From contig VXQZ01000036.1 of assembly GCA_009838735.1 (NCBI GenBank), positions 1 through 64,000 of the forward strand: a DNA stretch of 64,000 bases. Reading direction: 5' to 3'. Below, piece by piece: positions 44,966 to 51,901 of the stretch (the first letter of the stretch is position 1; each line of letters begins with the position of its first letter). The notes beneath the pieces are model-generated. The model worked only from the letters and a program-made list of their open reading frames with translations. It was not told the origin of the DNA and ran no database searches. The stretch comes from Chloroflexota bacterium (GTDB lineage: Bacteria > Chloroflexota > Dehalococcoidia > Bin125). A program made the translations under genes and the position numbers.

Positions 44966-46069
44966 ATGACCACCACCGCAGACGCGTCGCGTGAGGCATT
45001 CAACCGCCCCGCAGCCCGCTTCACCGCGGGCGGGCTCGACATCCGCGCTTCGGCCCTGGGCCAGTGCCGGCGCGCGCTCTGGTACACGGCGACAGAGCAG
45101 CCGGTCACCAACCCCACCCCGCCGGAGTCACTGACCTTGCTGGAAGCGGGCAATGCGCTCGAGCCGGTCGTCGTCCGCGCCATGCGCCGCGCCGGCTGGA
45201 GCGTCACGCCCGCCGACCGCGACGAACCGATGTCCGTCACGGTCGAGGCGGCGCCGGGGTTGACCGTCACGGGTCATCCCGACGCCACCGGCCGGCCGCC
45301 CACGAAGGGCGGCGCCGCGGCCGCCGTCGAACAGTTCCTGTTCGGCGAGGAAGCCACGACCCACGAGACCGACGAGATTGTGATCGAGGTCAAGACCCGC
45401 GGACCGGAGGCGTTCAAGCGCTGGCAGACGCTGGGCGGCGAACGCAGCCACCCCGAGTCGGTGGCCCAGGCAGCCTGTTACTCGCTGGGTCTCTACGGCG
45501 AGTGCCGTGACGTGGTGATCGCCACGCTCGACACCGGCTCGCGCACGTGGGATCACGAAGTGATCCCGGCCAAACGGGCCGAACGCGCCTGGCGCAACGC
45601 CTCGGAACGCCTGGAGGGGCTGGCCGAGCACCACGCGCTGCACGGATCCGACCCGGTGACGCTGCCCGAGCGCGACTTCACGGCCTCTGATTGGCAGTGC
45701 CAGCGCTGCCCGTACCTCAACCTCTGCCAACCCGGCGGGGCGGGAGAGGCCGAGGACGACGCCGAACTGCACGAGCCGGTCTCGGACGAGACGGCGCGAG
45801 CGGCGCTGCGCGAGTACGAGCAGGCCCAGGGGCGGATCAAGTCCCTCGAAGCCGACAAGCGCGGCGCGCTGAAGACGCTTCAACACTGGCTCCAACGGAG
45901 AGGAGTGGAGAAAGCCAGGCTGGACGGTTCGGCCAAGACGCGCACGGTCGGCATGGTCCAGAGCCGCCGCTACTCGGTCGACCACACACGGCTCAACGCG
46001 CTGCTCGAACCCGAACAGCGAGCCGAGATCGTGACCGAGCAGGTCTCGGAGTACCTCCGGGTCAGCTGA
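44966..46069 (+). CDS. Cas4/RecB-like PD-(D/E)xK exonuclease with cysteine cluster
   Basis: The 367-residue protein has the RecB-nuclease motif series: LEAGNALEPVVVRAMRRAG (motif I region), LTVTGHPDATGR (catalytic Asp), EIVIEVKTRG (E-x-K) and ESVAQAACYSLGLYGE (QxxxY motif). Cysteines in LGQCRRALWY and CQRCPYLNLC could hold an iron-sulfur cluster as in Cas4 and AddB. A C-terminal part contains a helix and a basic strand. No CRISPR array or other cas gene is present, so it is more likely the exonuclease partner of the adjacent Rad52-type annealase than a CRISPR Cas4. The ATG has GAAAGGAGTCGAC upstream. Confidence 0.84.
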   Translation: MTTTADASREAFNRPAARFTAGGLDIRASALGQCRRALWYTATEQPVTNPTPPESLTLLEAGNALEPVVVRAMRRAGWSVTPADRDEPMSVTVEAAPGLTVTGHPDATGRPPTKGGAAAAVEQFLFGEEATTHETDEIVIEVKTRGPEAFKRWQTLGGERSHPESVAQAACYSLGLYGECRDVVIATLDTGSRTWDHEVIPAKRAERAWRNASERLEGLAEHHALHGSDPVTLPERDFTASDWQCQRCPYLNLCQPGGAGEAEDDAELHEPVSDETARAALREYEQAQGRIKSLEADKRGALKTLQHWLQRRGVEKARLDGSAKTRTVGMVQSRRYSVDHTRLNALLEPEQRAEIVTEQVSEYLRVS

Positions 46070-46114
46070 CCCGCCAACCCACCGAATCGACGCCCGCTCA
46101 GCCGGGCGCACAAC

Positions 46115-46145
46115 GGGTCCGCGCTCCCAATCGGGACGCGGGCCC
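46115..46145 (+). terminator. Intergenic GC hairpin before first ssb
   Basis: A 9-bp stem GGGTCCGCG/CGCGGGCCC (one G-T pair) extends inward with TCCC/GGGA. The following 50 bases end in CAGAAAGGAGCACCACC before the ATG. A near-copy of this hairpin precedes the second ssb gene. Confidence 0.6.
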
Positions 46146-46208
46146 GCCTCGTTTAACGGGCGCGGGAGTTCCGCGCCGACACACGCTCTTCAGAAAGGAG
46201 CACCACCA

Positions 46209-46583
46209 ATGTCACGCACCATCAACCGAGTCGAACTGTTGGGCCGGGTCGGCGCCGACCCCGAGCTGCGCCGCACCCAGAACGGCACCGCCGTCGTCCA
46301 ACTGCGGCTGGCGACCGACCGCCGCCGCGAGAACGGGAACGACGAGACCGACTGGCACACGGTCGTCTGCTGGGCCAAGCAGGCTGAGGCCGTGGCCGAG
46401 TACGTCCGCACGGGCGAGCGCGTCTACGTCTCGGGCCGCCTCCAGCAACAGAGCTGGGAGACCGACGGCGGCGAGCGCCGCAGCCGGATGGAGATCCACG
46501 CCCACGAGGTGATCTTCCTCGGCTCCGGCAACGGGAACGGCAACAGCCGTAGCGCCTCGGGCGACGGCGACCAGCCCTTCTAA
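46209..46583 (+). CDS. ssb: Single-stranded DNA-binding protein, copy 1
   Basis: The 124-residue protein has a complete OB fold starting MSRTINRVELLGRVGADPEL, with LRLATDRRR and TDWHTVVCWAKQAEAVAEYV. A Gly/Asn-rich linker leads to the tail GDGDQPF, a variant of the SSB acidic tip that recruits partner proteins. It coats single-stranded DNA during replication, transfer and recombination. A second copy with about eleven differences in the OB fold follows 133 bp downstream, arising by tandem duplication including the hairpin leader. Confidence 0.93.
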   Translation: MSRTINRVELLGRVGADPELRRTQNGTAVVQLRLATDRRRENGNDETDWHTVVCWAKQAEAVAEYVRTGERVYVSGRLQQQSWETDGGERRSRMEIHAHEVIFLGSGNGNGNSRSASGDGDQPF

Positions 46584-46626
46584 CTCCTCCATCGTTCATC
46601 GACGCCTCATCGGAGGCGCATCTCAG

Positions 46627-46654
46627 GCCCGCGCTCCTGCAGGGGACGCGGGCC
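46627..46654 (+). terminator. Intergenic GC hairpin before second ssb
   Basis: A perfect 8-bp stem GGCCCGCG/CGCGGGCC encloses a 12-nt loop. It resembles the hairpin before the first ssb and was probably duplicated with it. There is no T-run; GAAAGGAGCACCACCC and the ATG follow about 50 bases later. Confidence 0.6.
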
Positions 46655-46716
46655 CGCCTCGATTCACCGGCGCCGGCACTCGGCGCCATGCACCGCTCTT
46701 GAAAGGAGCACCACCC

Positions 46717-47085
46717 ATGTCACGCACGATCAACCGAGTCGAACTCTTGGGCCGGGTCGGCAGCGACCCCGAACTGCGCCACACCCATGGCGGTACCGCC
46801 GTCGCCCAGCTGCGGCTGGCGACCGACAGACGCCGCGAGAACGGGAACGACGAGACCGACTGGCACACGGTCGTCTGCTGGGCCAAGCAGGCCGAAGCCG
46901 TGGCCGAGTACGTCCGCAAAGGCGAGCGGGTCTACGTCGCCGGACGGCTGCAGCAGCACAGCTGGGAGACCGACGGCGGCGAGCGCCGCAGCCAGATCGA
47001 GATCCACGCCTCCGAGGTGATCTTCCTCGGCTCGGGCAACGGCAACGGTCGCAGTTCCGGCAACGACGGCAACCAGCCCTTCTAA
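46717..47085 (+). CDS. ssb: Single-stranded DNA-binding protein, copy 2
   Basis: The 122-residue protein is nearly identical to the first copy across the OB fold (MSRTINRVELLGRVGSDPEL, TDWHTVVCWAKQAEAVAEYV) but has a shorter linker and the tip GNQPF. The ATG at 46717 is chosen because it aligns with the first copy and has GAAAGGAGCACCACCC upstream. Retention of two close copies may raise dosage or allow hetero-oligomers. Confidence 0.93.
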   Translation: MSRTINRVELLGRVGSDPELRHTHGGTAVAQLRLATDRRRENGNDETDWHTVVCWAKQAEAVAEYVRKGERVYVAGRLQQHSWETDGGERRSQIEIHASEVIFLGSGNGNGRSSGNDGNQPF

Positions 47086-47148
47086 CCCTCCATCGTTCAT
47101 CGACGCCTCGAACAAGGCGCACCACCCCGCATCAGGTGTGGGGCAGGC

Positions 47149-47179
47149 GGGGCCGTGCTCCCTCGTGGGACGCGGCCCC
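47149..47179 (+). terminator. Intergenic GC hairpin before radC-like gene
   Basis: A 9-bp stem GGGGCCGTG/CGCGGCCCC with one G-T pair and an inner TCCC/GGGA extension is followed after about 30 bases by CAGAAAGGACCTCCGA and the ATG. It has the same form as the hairpins before the ssb genes. Confidence 0.6.
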
Positions 47180-47209
47180 GCTTCGCGTTCACACAGAAAG
47201 GACCTCCGA

Positions 47210-47737
47210 ATGACCTCCGCGCGCCAGCTTCCCCTGATCCCGTCCACTTCCGATCCCGAACGGCAGGCGCTGCTCGACGCGCTGCGCCAGAACCTGCACG
47301 TGCTGGGCGAACTTGCGATCCGCTACGAGGTCGAGACCCGGCCCGAGCGCCCCCAGGACATGCCCATCATCTACCGGCCCGAATCGGTCGTCGATCTGCT
47401 GGGCGATGAGATGAGCAGCCTGGCCCAGGAGCAGGTACGGGTGCTGCTCCTGGATAGAAAGAACCGGGTCGTCGGCCAGCGCACGATTTACCAGGGCAAT
47501 GCCTATGCGGCGCTGGTTCGGCCGGCCGAGGTCTTCCGGCCCGCCGTGATCGAGTCGGCCCCGCACATCGTCGTGGTCCACTGCCATCCCAGCGGGGATC
47601 CGGAACCGAGCCGCGACGACATCAAGCTGACCAAGGACCTGACCGAGGTCGGCAATCTCCTCGGCATCGAGCTGCTCGACCACGTCGTAATCGGTTCCGA
47701 CGGCTGGGTCTCGATCAAGCAGCAGGGCCTCGCCTGA
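47210..47737 (+). CDS. radC: RadC-like JAB-domain protein
   Basis: The 175-residue protein has the JAB/RadC metalloprotease-like core: LLLDRKNRVVGQRTIYQGN, HIVVVHCHPSGDPEPSRDDI (the H-x-H-P-S-G-D metal site) and LLDHVVIGSDGWVSIKQQG. It lacks the N-terminal helix-hairpin-helix domain of chromosomal RadC. That is typical of copies on plasmids and integrative elements, whose function is unsettled (recombination, replication or anti-restriction have been suggested). It lies between the recombination genes and the small-protein array. Confidence 0.88.
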   Translation: MTSARQLPLIPSTSDPERQALLDALRQNLHVLGELAIRYEVETRPERPQDMPIIYRPESVVDLLGDEMSSLAQEQVRVLLLDRKNRVVGQRTIYQGNAYAALVRPAEVFRPAVIESAPHIVVVHCHPSGDPEPSRDDIKLTKDLTEVGNLLGIELLDHVVIGSDGWVSIKQQGLA

Positions 47738-47777
47738 CCCGGCTCACCCACACACCCATCCATCGAAAGGACGAGCA

Positions 47778-48428
47778 ATGCTCGACACCCCAACCACGTC
47801 TTCCTCTGAAGACGAAAACACCGGACCGGTCTACACGATCACCGCAGGCGGTTTCTCCGCCACCTGTGACGCCTTCGCCTCCGACCCCGAGCAGAACCAG
47901 CTCTGGTTCTGTTCGATGGTCGGCGCCCAGACCTCGCTCAAGGCGATCTGGGCGGCATTGCTCAACTCGCCGCCCTCGCCCGCCTTCCTGATCAAGGGGG
48001 CCGTGGACGAGCTGCACGAGGGCGGCTACGAACGTTGCCAGATCCCCGAGGCCAGCATCGGCACCTGGAAGACCAAAATCGCGCGGCTCCCGCAAGCAGG
48101 CGCCTGGCACGCCATGGTCTACACGCAGATGGCGGAGCTCTCCTTTGAGCGCGAGGCCTTCCTGCTCCTGACCCCGGACGCTTCAGAGGCGCCGGCGCTG
48201 CACCTGCGCTTCCTCAACCAGCGCACCGAGCTGCCGATCCACCGCAGCTGGGCCGGATGGTTGTGGGAACAGGGACTGGACTGGGAGGCCATCCGGCCGC
48301 TCAAGTCGGCGGGCCTGCACGCCTGGTACTGCCACCACGAGTCGCAGCAGCTGGAGAGCGAGCTCTCGGCCGCCGTCCGGTACGGCGCGCTCCGGTTGCC
48401 GCGCCAGCTGAACGGAGCCGCGGCATGA
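47778..48428 (+). CDS. Uncharacterised protein, head of a coupled five-gene chain
   Basis: The 216-residue soluble protein contains YTITAGGFSATCDAFASDPE, LWFCSMVGAQTSLKAIWAAL and RSWAGWLWEQGLDWEAIRPL. I do not recognise it. It starts after GAAAGGACGAGCA and its stop overlaps the next start by 4 bp (ATGA). The next four genes are joined in the same way, ending with the methyltransferase. Confidence 0.65.
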   Translation: MLDTPTTSSSEDENTGPVYTITAGGFSATCDAFASDPEQNQLWFCSMVGAQTSLKAIWAALLNSPPSPAFLIKGAVDELHEGGYERCQIPEASIGTWKTKIARLPQAGAWHAMVYTQMAELSFEREAFLLLTPDASEAPALHLRFLNQRTELPIHRSWAGWLWEQGLDWEAIRPLKSAGLHAWYCHHESQQLESELSAAVRYGALRLPRQLNGAAA

Positions 48429-48616
48429 GCCACCGCTACGTCACGGTCACGGTCGAGACCCGGGCCGGAGAAGACGAGATCACGGGCGAAGAGATCACGG
48501 CGATCTACAACCTCGACCTGGAGGAAGACGCCGCCTACATCGACGGCGAGGTTCACGAGGACCTGCACGACCACCTGCTCAACCTGCTTGAGCAGTACGG
48601 GGGAGCAGGCGGATGA
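48425..48616 (+). CDS. Small acidic protein (63 aa)
   Basis: The protein is acidic and begins MSHRYVTVTVETRAGEDEI, with a helix LDLEEDAAYIDGEVHEDLHD. It is joined to both neighbours by 4-bp ATGA overlaps, which supports it as a real gene despite its size. No family is recognised. Its charge suggests a DNA mimic or protein-interaction role, but this is speculation. Confidence 0.6.
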   Translation: MSHRYVTVTVETRAGEDEITGEEITAIYNLDLEEDAAYIDGEVHEDLHDHLLNLLEQYGGAGG

Positions 48617-48828
48617 ACGTCCCGGACAAGGGTTTCGAGCAGGTTGAGCTCGCAACCGGAAACGACATCGCGGCCTACTACGACCGAGCCAACGACCAGG
48701 CCGTCGTCTTCGCCTTCCTACCGGAAGAGGACGACACCGTCAGCGCCGCGATCACGCTCGCGAACACCGATGTGGAGCGGGCGCAAGCGCTGATCCAGGC
48801 GTTCAGAGACCTGGAGGCCGATCGATGA
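48613..48828 (+). CDS. Small acidic protein (71 aa)
   Basis: The protein begins MNVPDKGFEQVELATGNDIA and contains AVVFAFLPEEDDTVSAAITL. Its FEQVELATG...YDRANDQ start resembles the CDQVELAAG...DRWSDE start of the next protein, so the two may be diverged duplicates. It overlaps both neighbours by 4 bp. Function unknown. Confidence 0.6.
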   Translation: MNVPDKGFEQVELATGNDIAAYYDRANDQAVVFAFLPEEDDTVSAAITLANTDVERAQALIQAFRDLEADR

Positions 48829-49067
48829 CCAAGGCTGAAGCCAGCTGCGATCAAGTCGAACTCGCAGCCGGGGACGAGGCCTCGACCGACCAGGATCGAT
48901 GGAGCGACGAGATCATCGTCACGGTCCGCCAGGGCCTGGACGAGACGGCCCGCTGGTGGCTCCAGCGGCCGCAGTCCGACTGGCAGATCGCCCAGATCGC
49001 GGAAGACCTCGAAGACCACTTGGTCGGCCTCGTTGAGGCCGACGACCAACGAAAGGACCACCCATGA
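48825..49067 (+). CDS. Small acidic protein (80 aa)
   Basis: The protein contains CDQVELAAGDEASTDQDRW and a helical C terminus SDWQIAQIAEDLEDHLVGLV. It overlaps the upstream small gene and the downstream methyltransferase by 4 bp each. By position it may be a cofactor of the methyltransferase, but no domain is visible. Confidence 0.6.
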   Translation: MTKAEASCDQVELAAGDEASTDQDRWSDEIIVTVRQGLDETARWWLQRPQSDWQIAQIAEDLEDHLVGLVEADDQRKDHP

Positions 49068-50092
49068 GACTCGGAGGCCAACTGAAGGGGGGATACTATC
49101 CGACCCCGCCGCGCGTGGTCGACCACGTCCGCTCGCTGCTGTTCGCGCCCATTCGCTACGGCCGCAACCGGAACGACATCGTCAGGCTGCTGGACCCCTG
49201 CTGCGGCCCGGGCGACGCGCTCAGGCAGCTGGCGGACTCGCTGAACCGCCACGTGACGGTCGAGACCTACGGAGTCGAACTCCACGCCGAACGCGCGCAA
49301 GAGGCGGCCGAACGGCTCGACCACTCGCTCTCGAGCGACCTTTTCCGCTGCTCGATCGCCAACCGCACGTTCAACCTGCTCTGGCTCAACCCGCCCTACG
49401 ACTGGGACCGGGAAGACAAGCGGGTCGAGCAGGCGTTCCTCACGCACTGTTCGAGGTATCTGGAGCCGGACGGGGTGCTGGTCTACATCATCCCGCTCAA
49501 CCAGGTCCCGACCTCGGCCCGCTTCCTGACCACCAACTACCGGCGCGTCCGGGCCTGGGCCTTCCCCGAGCCGGAGGTCGAGCAGTTCGACCAGGTCGTC
49601 GTCATCGGCGTGCGCAAGCCGCAGCCGCGGCCTGACGCGCGCGCGATGCAAGAGCTGATCGCGAGCGTCGACGACCTCGCGCCGCTGGGCCGTGACCTCA
49701 CGCCCGAGTACGACGTGGGCATGTCGCCGCCCGGCCCGGTGATGTTCACGACTCGGGTGATCGACTTCAGCAAGGCGGTCGCCGAGGCGGGCACGCGCGG
49801 CCTCTGGACCCAGGACGAGATCACCGAAGCGTTCTGGCCGCCGACCGACGCGACCGCGCGGCCGCTGATGCCGCTGCGCAAGGGGCACCTGGCGATGCTG
49901 GTCGCGGCCGGCTTCCTCGACAACCTCGAACTGGAGACGCAGGAGTCACGCGTGCTGGTCAAGGGCCAGACCAAGAAGGAGATGGTCCTGGTCGAGGAGG
50001 GCGAGACGCACGACGTCTACCGCGAGCAGCTGCGCACCAGCGTGGTCACGCTCGACCTCGACTCGGGCCGGATCGAACGGATCGAGGCCTAG
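49064..50092 (+). CDS. DUF6094-like adenine-type DNA methyltransferase
   Basis: The 342-residue protein opens with GGYYPTPPRVVDHV, then motif I LLDPCCGPGDALRQLA and motif IV LLWLNPPYDWDRE. The order (AdoMet site first, NPPY second) is that of gamma-class N6-adenine enzymes. The C-terminal half (MFTTRVIDFSKAVAEAG and on) does not look like a classical target-recognition domain and matches what I recall of DUF6094 proteins on mobile elements. It could protect the element from host restriction during transfer. The SNF2-type helicase 1.8 kb downstream in the same operon could be a partner. Confidence 0.82.
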   Translation: MRLGGQLKGGYYPTPPRVVDHVRSLLFAPIRYGRNRNDIVRLLDPCCGPGDALRQLADSLNRHVTVETYGVELHAERAQEAAERLDHSLSSDLFRCSIANRTFNLLWLNPPYDWDREDKRVEQAFLTHCSRYLEPDGVLVYIIPLNQVPTSARFLTTNYRRVRAWAFPEPEVEQFDQVVVIGVRKPQPRPDARAMQELIASVDDLAPLGRDLTPEYDVGMSPPGPVMFTTRVIDFSKAVAEAGTRGLWTQDEITEAFWPPTDATARPLMPLRKGHLAMLVAAGFLDNLELETQESRVLVKGQTKKEMVLVEEGETHDVYREQLRTSVVTLDLDSGRIERIEA

Positions 50093-50104
50093 CCGGCCGA
50101 GCCC

Positions 50105-50123
50105 GGGCGAGGACCGCTCGCCC
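50105..50123 (+). terminator. Intergenic GC hairpin
   Basis: A perfect 7-bp stem GGGCGAG/CTCGCCC with a 5-nt loop lies 12 bp after the methyltransferase stop. CGAAAGGAACCC precedes the next ATG. Confidence 0.55.
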
Positions 50124-50183
50124 AACCACCTGCCACCACAACCCGGCGGCCCACCGCCACTGAGACACACCCGAAAGGAACCC

Positions 50184-50636
50184 ATGACCACCGAGACCAC
50201 CAGCCGACCCGACTACCAGCCTTACACGGACTGGCACTGCGAGCACCACCGGGACGAGGCCTACGCCGGTCCCGTCCTCTACGTCCTCGTCGACGAGACC
50301 GAGACCACGGCGACCCCGCTCTGCACGGACTGCGCGCAGAGCCTGCTGCTCACCTTCGCGGCGCAGCAGGAGGCCGAGGCCGAGCGGCGCCCGCGTTCGT
50401 TCGAGGTGATCACCGTCGCCGCCTACATCGAGGCCTTGAGGGGCTTGCCGCCGATCGGCTGCCCCTGGCCCGCCTACGGCGAGGACGAGACCGGAGCGAT
50501 TGCGCCCTCCGGCGACGAGGAGTGCGATCACCACTTCTATCTTCCGGCGCGCCCGACCCACGAGCAGCTGACCTCGCTGGTCGAGGACGCCATGGGCCAC
50601 GCCTGCGCACACCCGCGCGAGCACCGCGAGTTCTAG
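50184..50636 (+). CDS. Uncharacterised Cys/His-rich protein (150 aa)
   Basis: The protein has scattered metal-binding-type residues: WHCEHHRDEAY near residue 15, TPLCTDCAQSLLL near residue 49, and GDEECDHHFYLP near residue 112. They could form one zinc site, but no known family is recognised. It starts after CGAAAGGAACCC. It is the first of a run of small Cys-containing proteins leading to the helicase. Confidence 0.6.
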   Translation: MTTETTSRPDYQPYTDWHCEHHRDEAYAGPVLYVLVDETETTATPLCTDCAQSLLLTFAAQQEAEAERRPRSFEVITVAAYIEALRGLPPIGCPWPAYGEDETGAIAPSGDEECDHHFYLPARPTHEQLTSLVEDAMGHACAHPREHREF

Positions 50637-50677
50637 CCATCCGCCCGCACACGCGCGGGTACGAACAGGAGACCACC

Positions 50678-50854
50678 TTGCCCCGACTCAGAGTCCACTA
50701 CGCCTGCGACCGCTGCGGGCACACGTCGACCGCGGAGTACTTCGACTACCGCTACCACGAGACGGAAGTTGTCCGCGCTCCCTGCGACGGCTGCGGCTTC
50801 ATGACCGAGCACACGCCGAAGAGTTCCGACCGGATCGAGGACCACCAACGCTAG
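50678..50854 (+). CDS. Small zinc-ribbon protein with TTG start (58 aa)
   Basis: The frame contains two CxxC knuckles, YACDRCGHTS and APCDGCGFMT, the pattern of a zinc ribbon. The start is the TTG at 50678, seven bases after AGGAGA; no ATG or GTG is available between that site and the first knuckle. It fits neatly between the previous stop and the next hairpin. Function unknown; a nucleic-acid-binding or anti-restriction role is only a guess. Confidence 0.6.
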   Translation: MPRLRVHYACDRCGHTSTAEYFDYRYHETEVVRAPCDGCGFMTEHTPKSSDRIEDHQR

Positions 50855-50881
50855 ACGAACCGGCCACCCACCGAACCAAGC

Positions 50882-50914
50882 GAGCGGGCGAGGGCACACA
50901 CCCCTCGCCCGCTC
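50882..50914 (+). terminator. Perfect 13-bp GC hairpin
   Basis: GAGCGGGCGAGGG pairs exactly with CCCTCGCCCGCTC around a CACACAC loop. It is followed by TAGTCAGATA rather than a T-run. It is the longest perfect stem in the operon series and lies 23 bases before the next ATG. Confidence 0.65.
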
Positions 50915-50936
50915 TAGTCAGATACGGAGACCTGAC

Positions 50937-51248
50937 ATGACCCAGACTACCCAGTGCGGCTTCTGCCGCGAGACCTACGAGGTCGAAGACCAGACCTATA
51001 CGCCCGACGCCCTCGCCCTGCCGCTTAACCAGTGCGCGGCCTGCGCTCGCCAGGAGGCCCGCGCAAACCGCGAGCGCGAGTATCCGATGTTCGACCAAAC
51101 GTCCGTCAACCGCATCTCGGTCGAGCAGCAGGTGCTGGCCGAGAGCACGGCTCCCGACGGCCGCTACGTCGAGCGTTGGCGGCCCGACGACCGGGTCGAG
51201 CTGGTCGCCTGGCAGCCCAGCGACCTGGTCTGGCTGACCGATGCCTGA
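50937..51248 (+). CDS. Small double-CxxC protein (103 aa)
   Basis: The protein has CGFCRETYEVEDQTYTPDA and CAACARQEARANRERE, a likely zinc site in the first 45 residues. A beta-rich C terminus follows (ERWRPDDRVELVAWQPSDLV). It overlaps the next gene by 8 bp. No family recognised. Confidence 0.62.
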   Translation: MTQTTQCGFCRETYEVEDQTYTPDALALPLNQCAACARQEARANREREYPMFDQTSVNRISVEQQVLAESTAPDGRYVERWRPDDRVELVAWQPSDLVWLTDA

Positions 51249-51432
51249 ACAGAGACCGGCCTCGTACGACTTCGACGCCACCGTCACGATCGGCCAAGTC
51301 GTCAATGAGCTGTTCGAGTTGGGCTGGCTCGACCTGGACGACTTCGCCGACCGAGATATCGCTCGGCTCTTGACCGAGCGGCTCAGCGAGCTCGCCCCGG
51401 AGCGGCAGCTGACGCTCGCGCTCACGGCCTAA
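51241..51432 (+). CDS. Small acidic helical protein (63 aa)
   Basis: The protein reads FDATVTIGQVVNELFELGWL then DLDDFADRDIARLLTERLSE, which looks like two helices. It overlaps the upstream gene by 8 bp, supporting translation. No family recognised. Confidence 0.55.
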   Translation: MPEQRPASYDFDATVTIGQVVNELFELGWLDLDDFADRDIARLLTERLSELAPERQLTLALTA

Positions 51433-51454
51433 ACCATCGACCGCCCATTCATCC

Positions 51455-51490
51455 GCCCGACCCGCCGGCCATGCGCAGTGCGGGTCGGGC
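51455..51490 (+). terminator. Perfect 11-bp GC hairpin
   Basis: GCCCGACCCGC pairs exactly with GCGGGTCGGGC around a 14-nt loop. The next ATG follows 18 bases later after GGAACGGAACCC. Confidence 0.62.
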
Positions 51491-51508
51491 CGGAACGGAA
51501 CCCTACCC

Positions 51509-51697
51509 ATGAACCCCTGGCTGAACCGCGAAGGCTGCCACATCTACTTCGACCGGATCACGCCGATCGACGAGCACGGCCAAGACGCCGCCGAACCCAC
51601 CTTCCGCTACTGGTGCGCCAGTTGCGGACGCGACCACGACGAGTACGAAGACCTGGCCGACTGCGTCCGAGACGCCTGGCGTCACATCGAGGAGTAA
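51509..51697 (+). CDS. Twin CxxC miniprotein A (62 aa)
   Basis: The protein has the pattern GC-x-IYF, IDEHG, YWCASCGRDHDEYEDLADCV and HIEE. The next gene encodes a paralogue with the same residues at the same spacing. Four cysteines suggest a small zinc knuckle. It lies 6 bp before the twin. Confidence 0.62.
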   Translation: MNPWLNREGCHIYFDRITPIDEHGQDAAEPTFRYWCASCGRDHDEYEDLADCVRDAWRHIEE

Positions 51698-51703
51698 CCC
51701 CGC

Positions 51704-51901
51704 ATGACTGAGTGGAGCATCAAGCACGGCTGCGAGATCTTCTTCGAGGAGCTCGTCGCCATCGACGAACACGGCGAGCGGACCGCGGGCAGCACCTTCA
51801 GCTGGTGGTGCCGCTGCGGTCTCAACCGCGACGAGTACGAACGACTGGCCGACTGCGTCCACGCGGCGCGGGCCCACATCGAGGAGGAGCCCCAACCATG
51901 A
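51704..51901 (+). CDS. Twin CxxC miniprotein B (65 aa)
   Basis: It is a paralogue of the previous protein, with GCEIFFEE, IDEHGERTAGSTF, WWCRCGLNRDEYERLADCV and HIEE. The first CxxC is reduced to CxC here. It overlaps the helicase start by 4 bp (ATGA), so it may be a helicase cofactor. Confidence 0.62.
   Translation: MTEWSIKHGCEIFFEELVAIDEHGERTAGSTFSWWCRCGLNRDEYERLADCVHAARAHIEEEPQP

Noticed and set aside
44966-46069. CRISPR Cas4
   Set aside because: The nuclease has Cas4-like motifs, but there is no CRISPR repeat array and no other cas gene in the window. Its neighbours are a Rad52-type annealase and SSBs.
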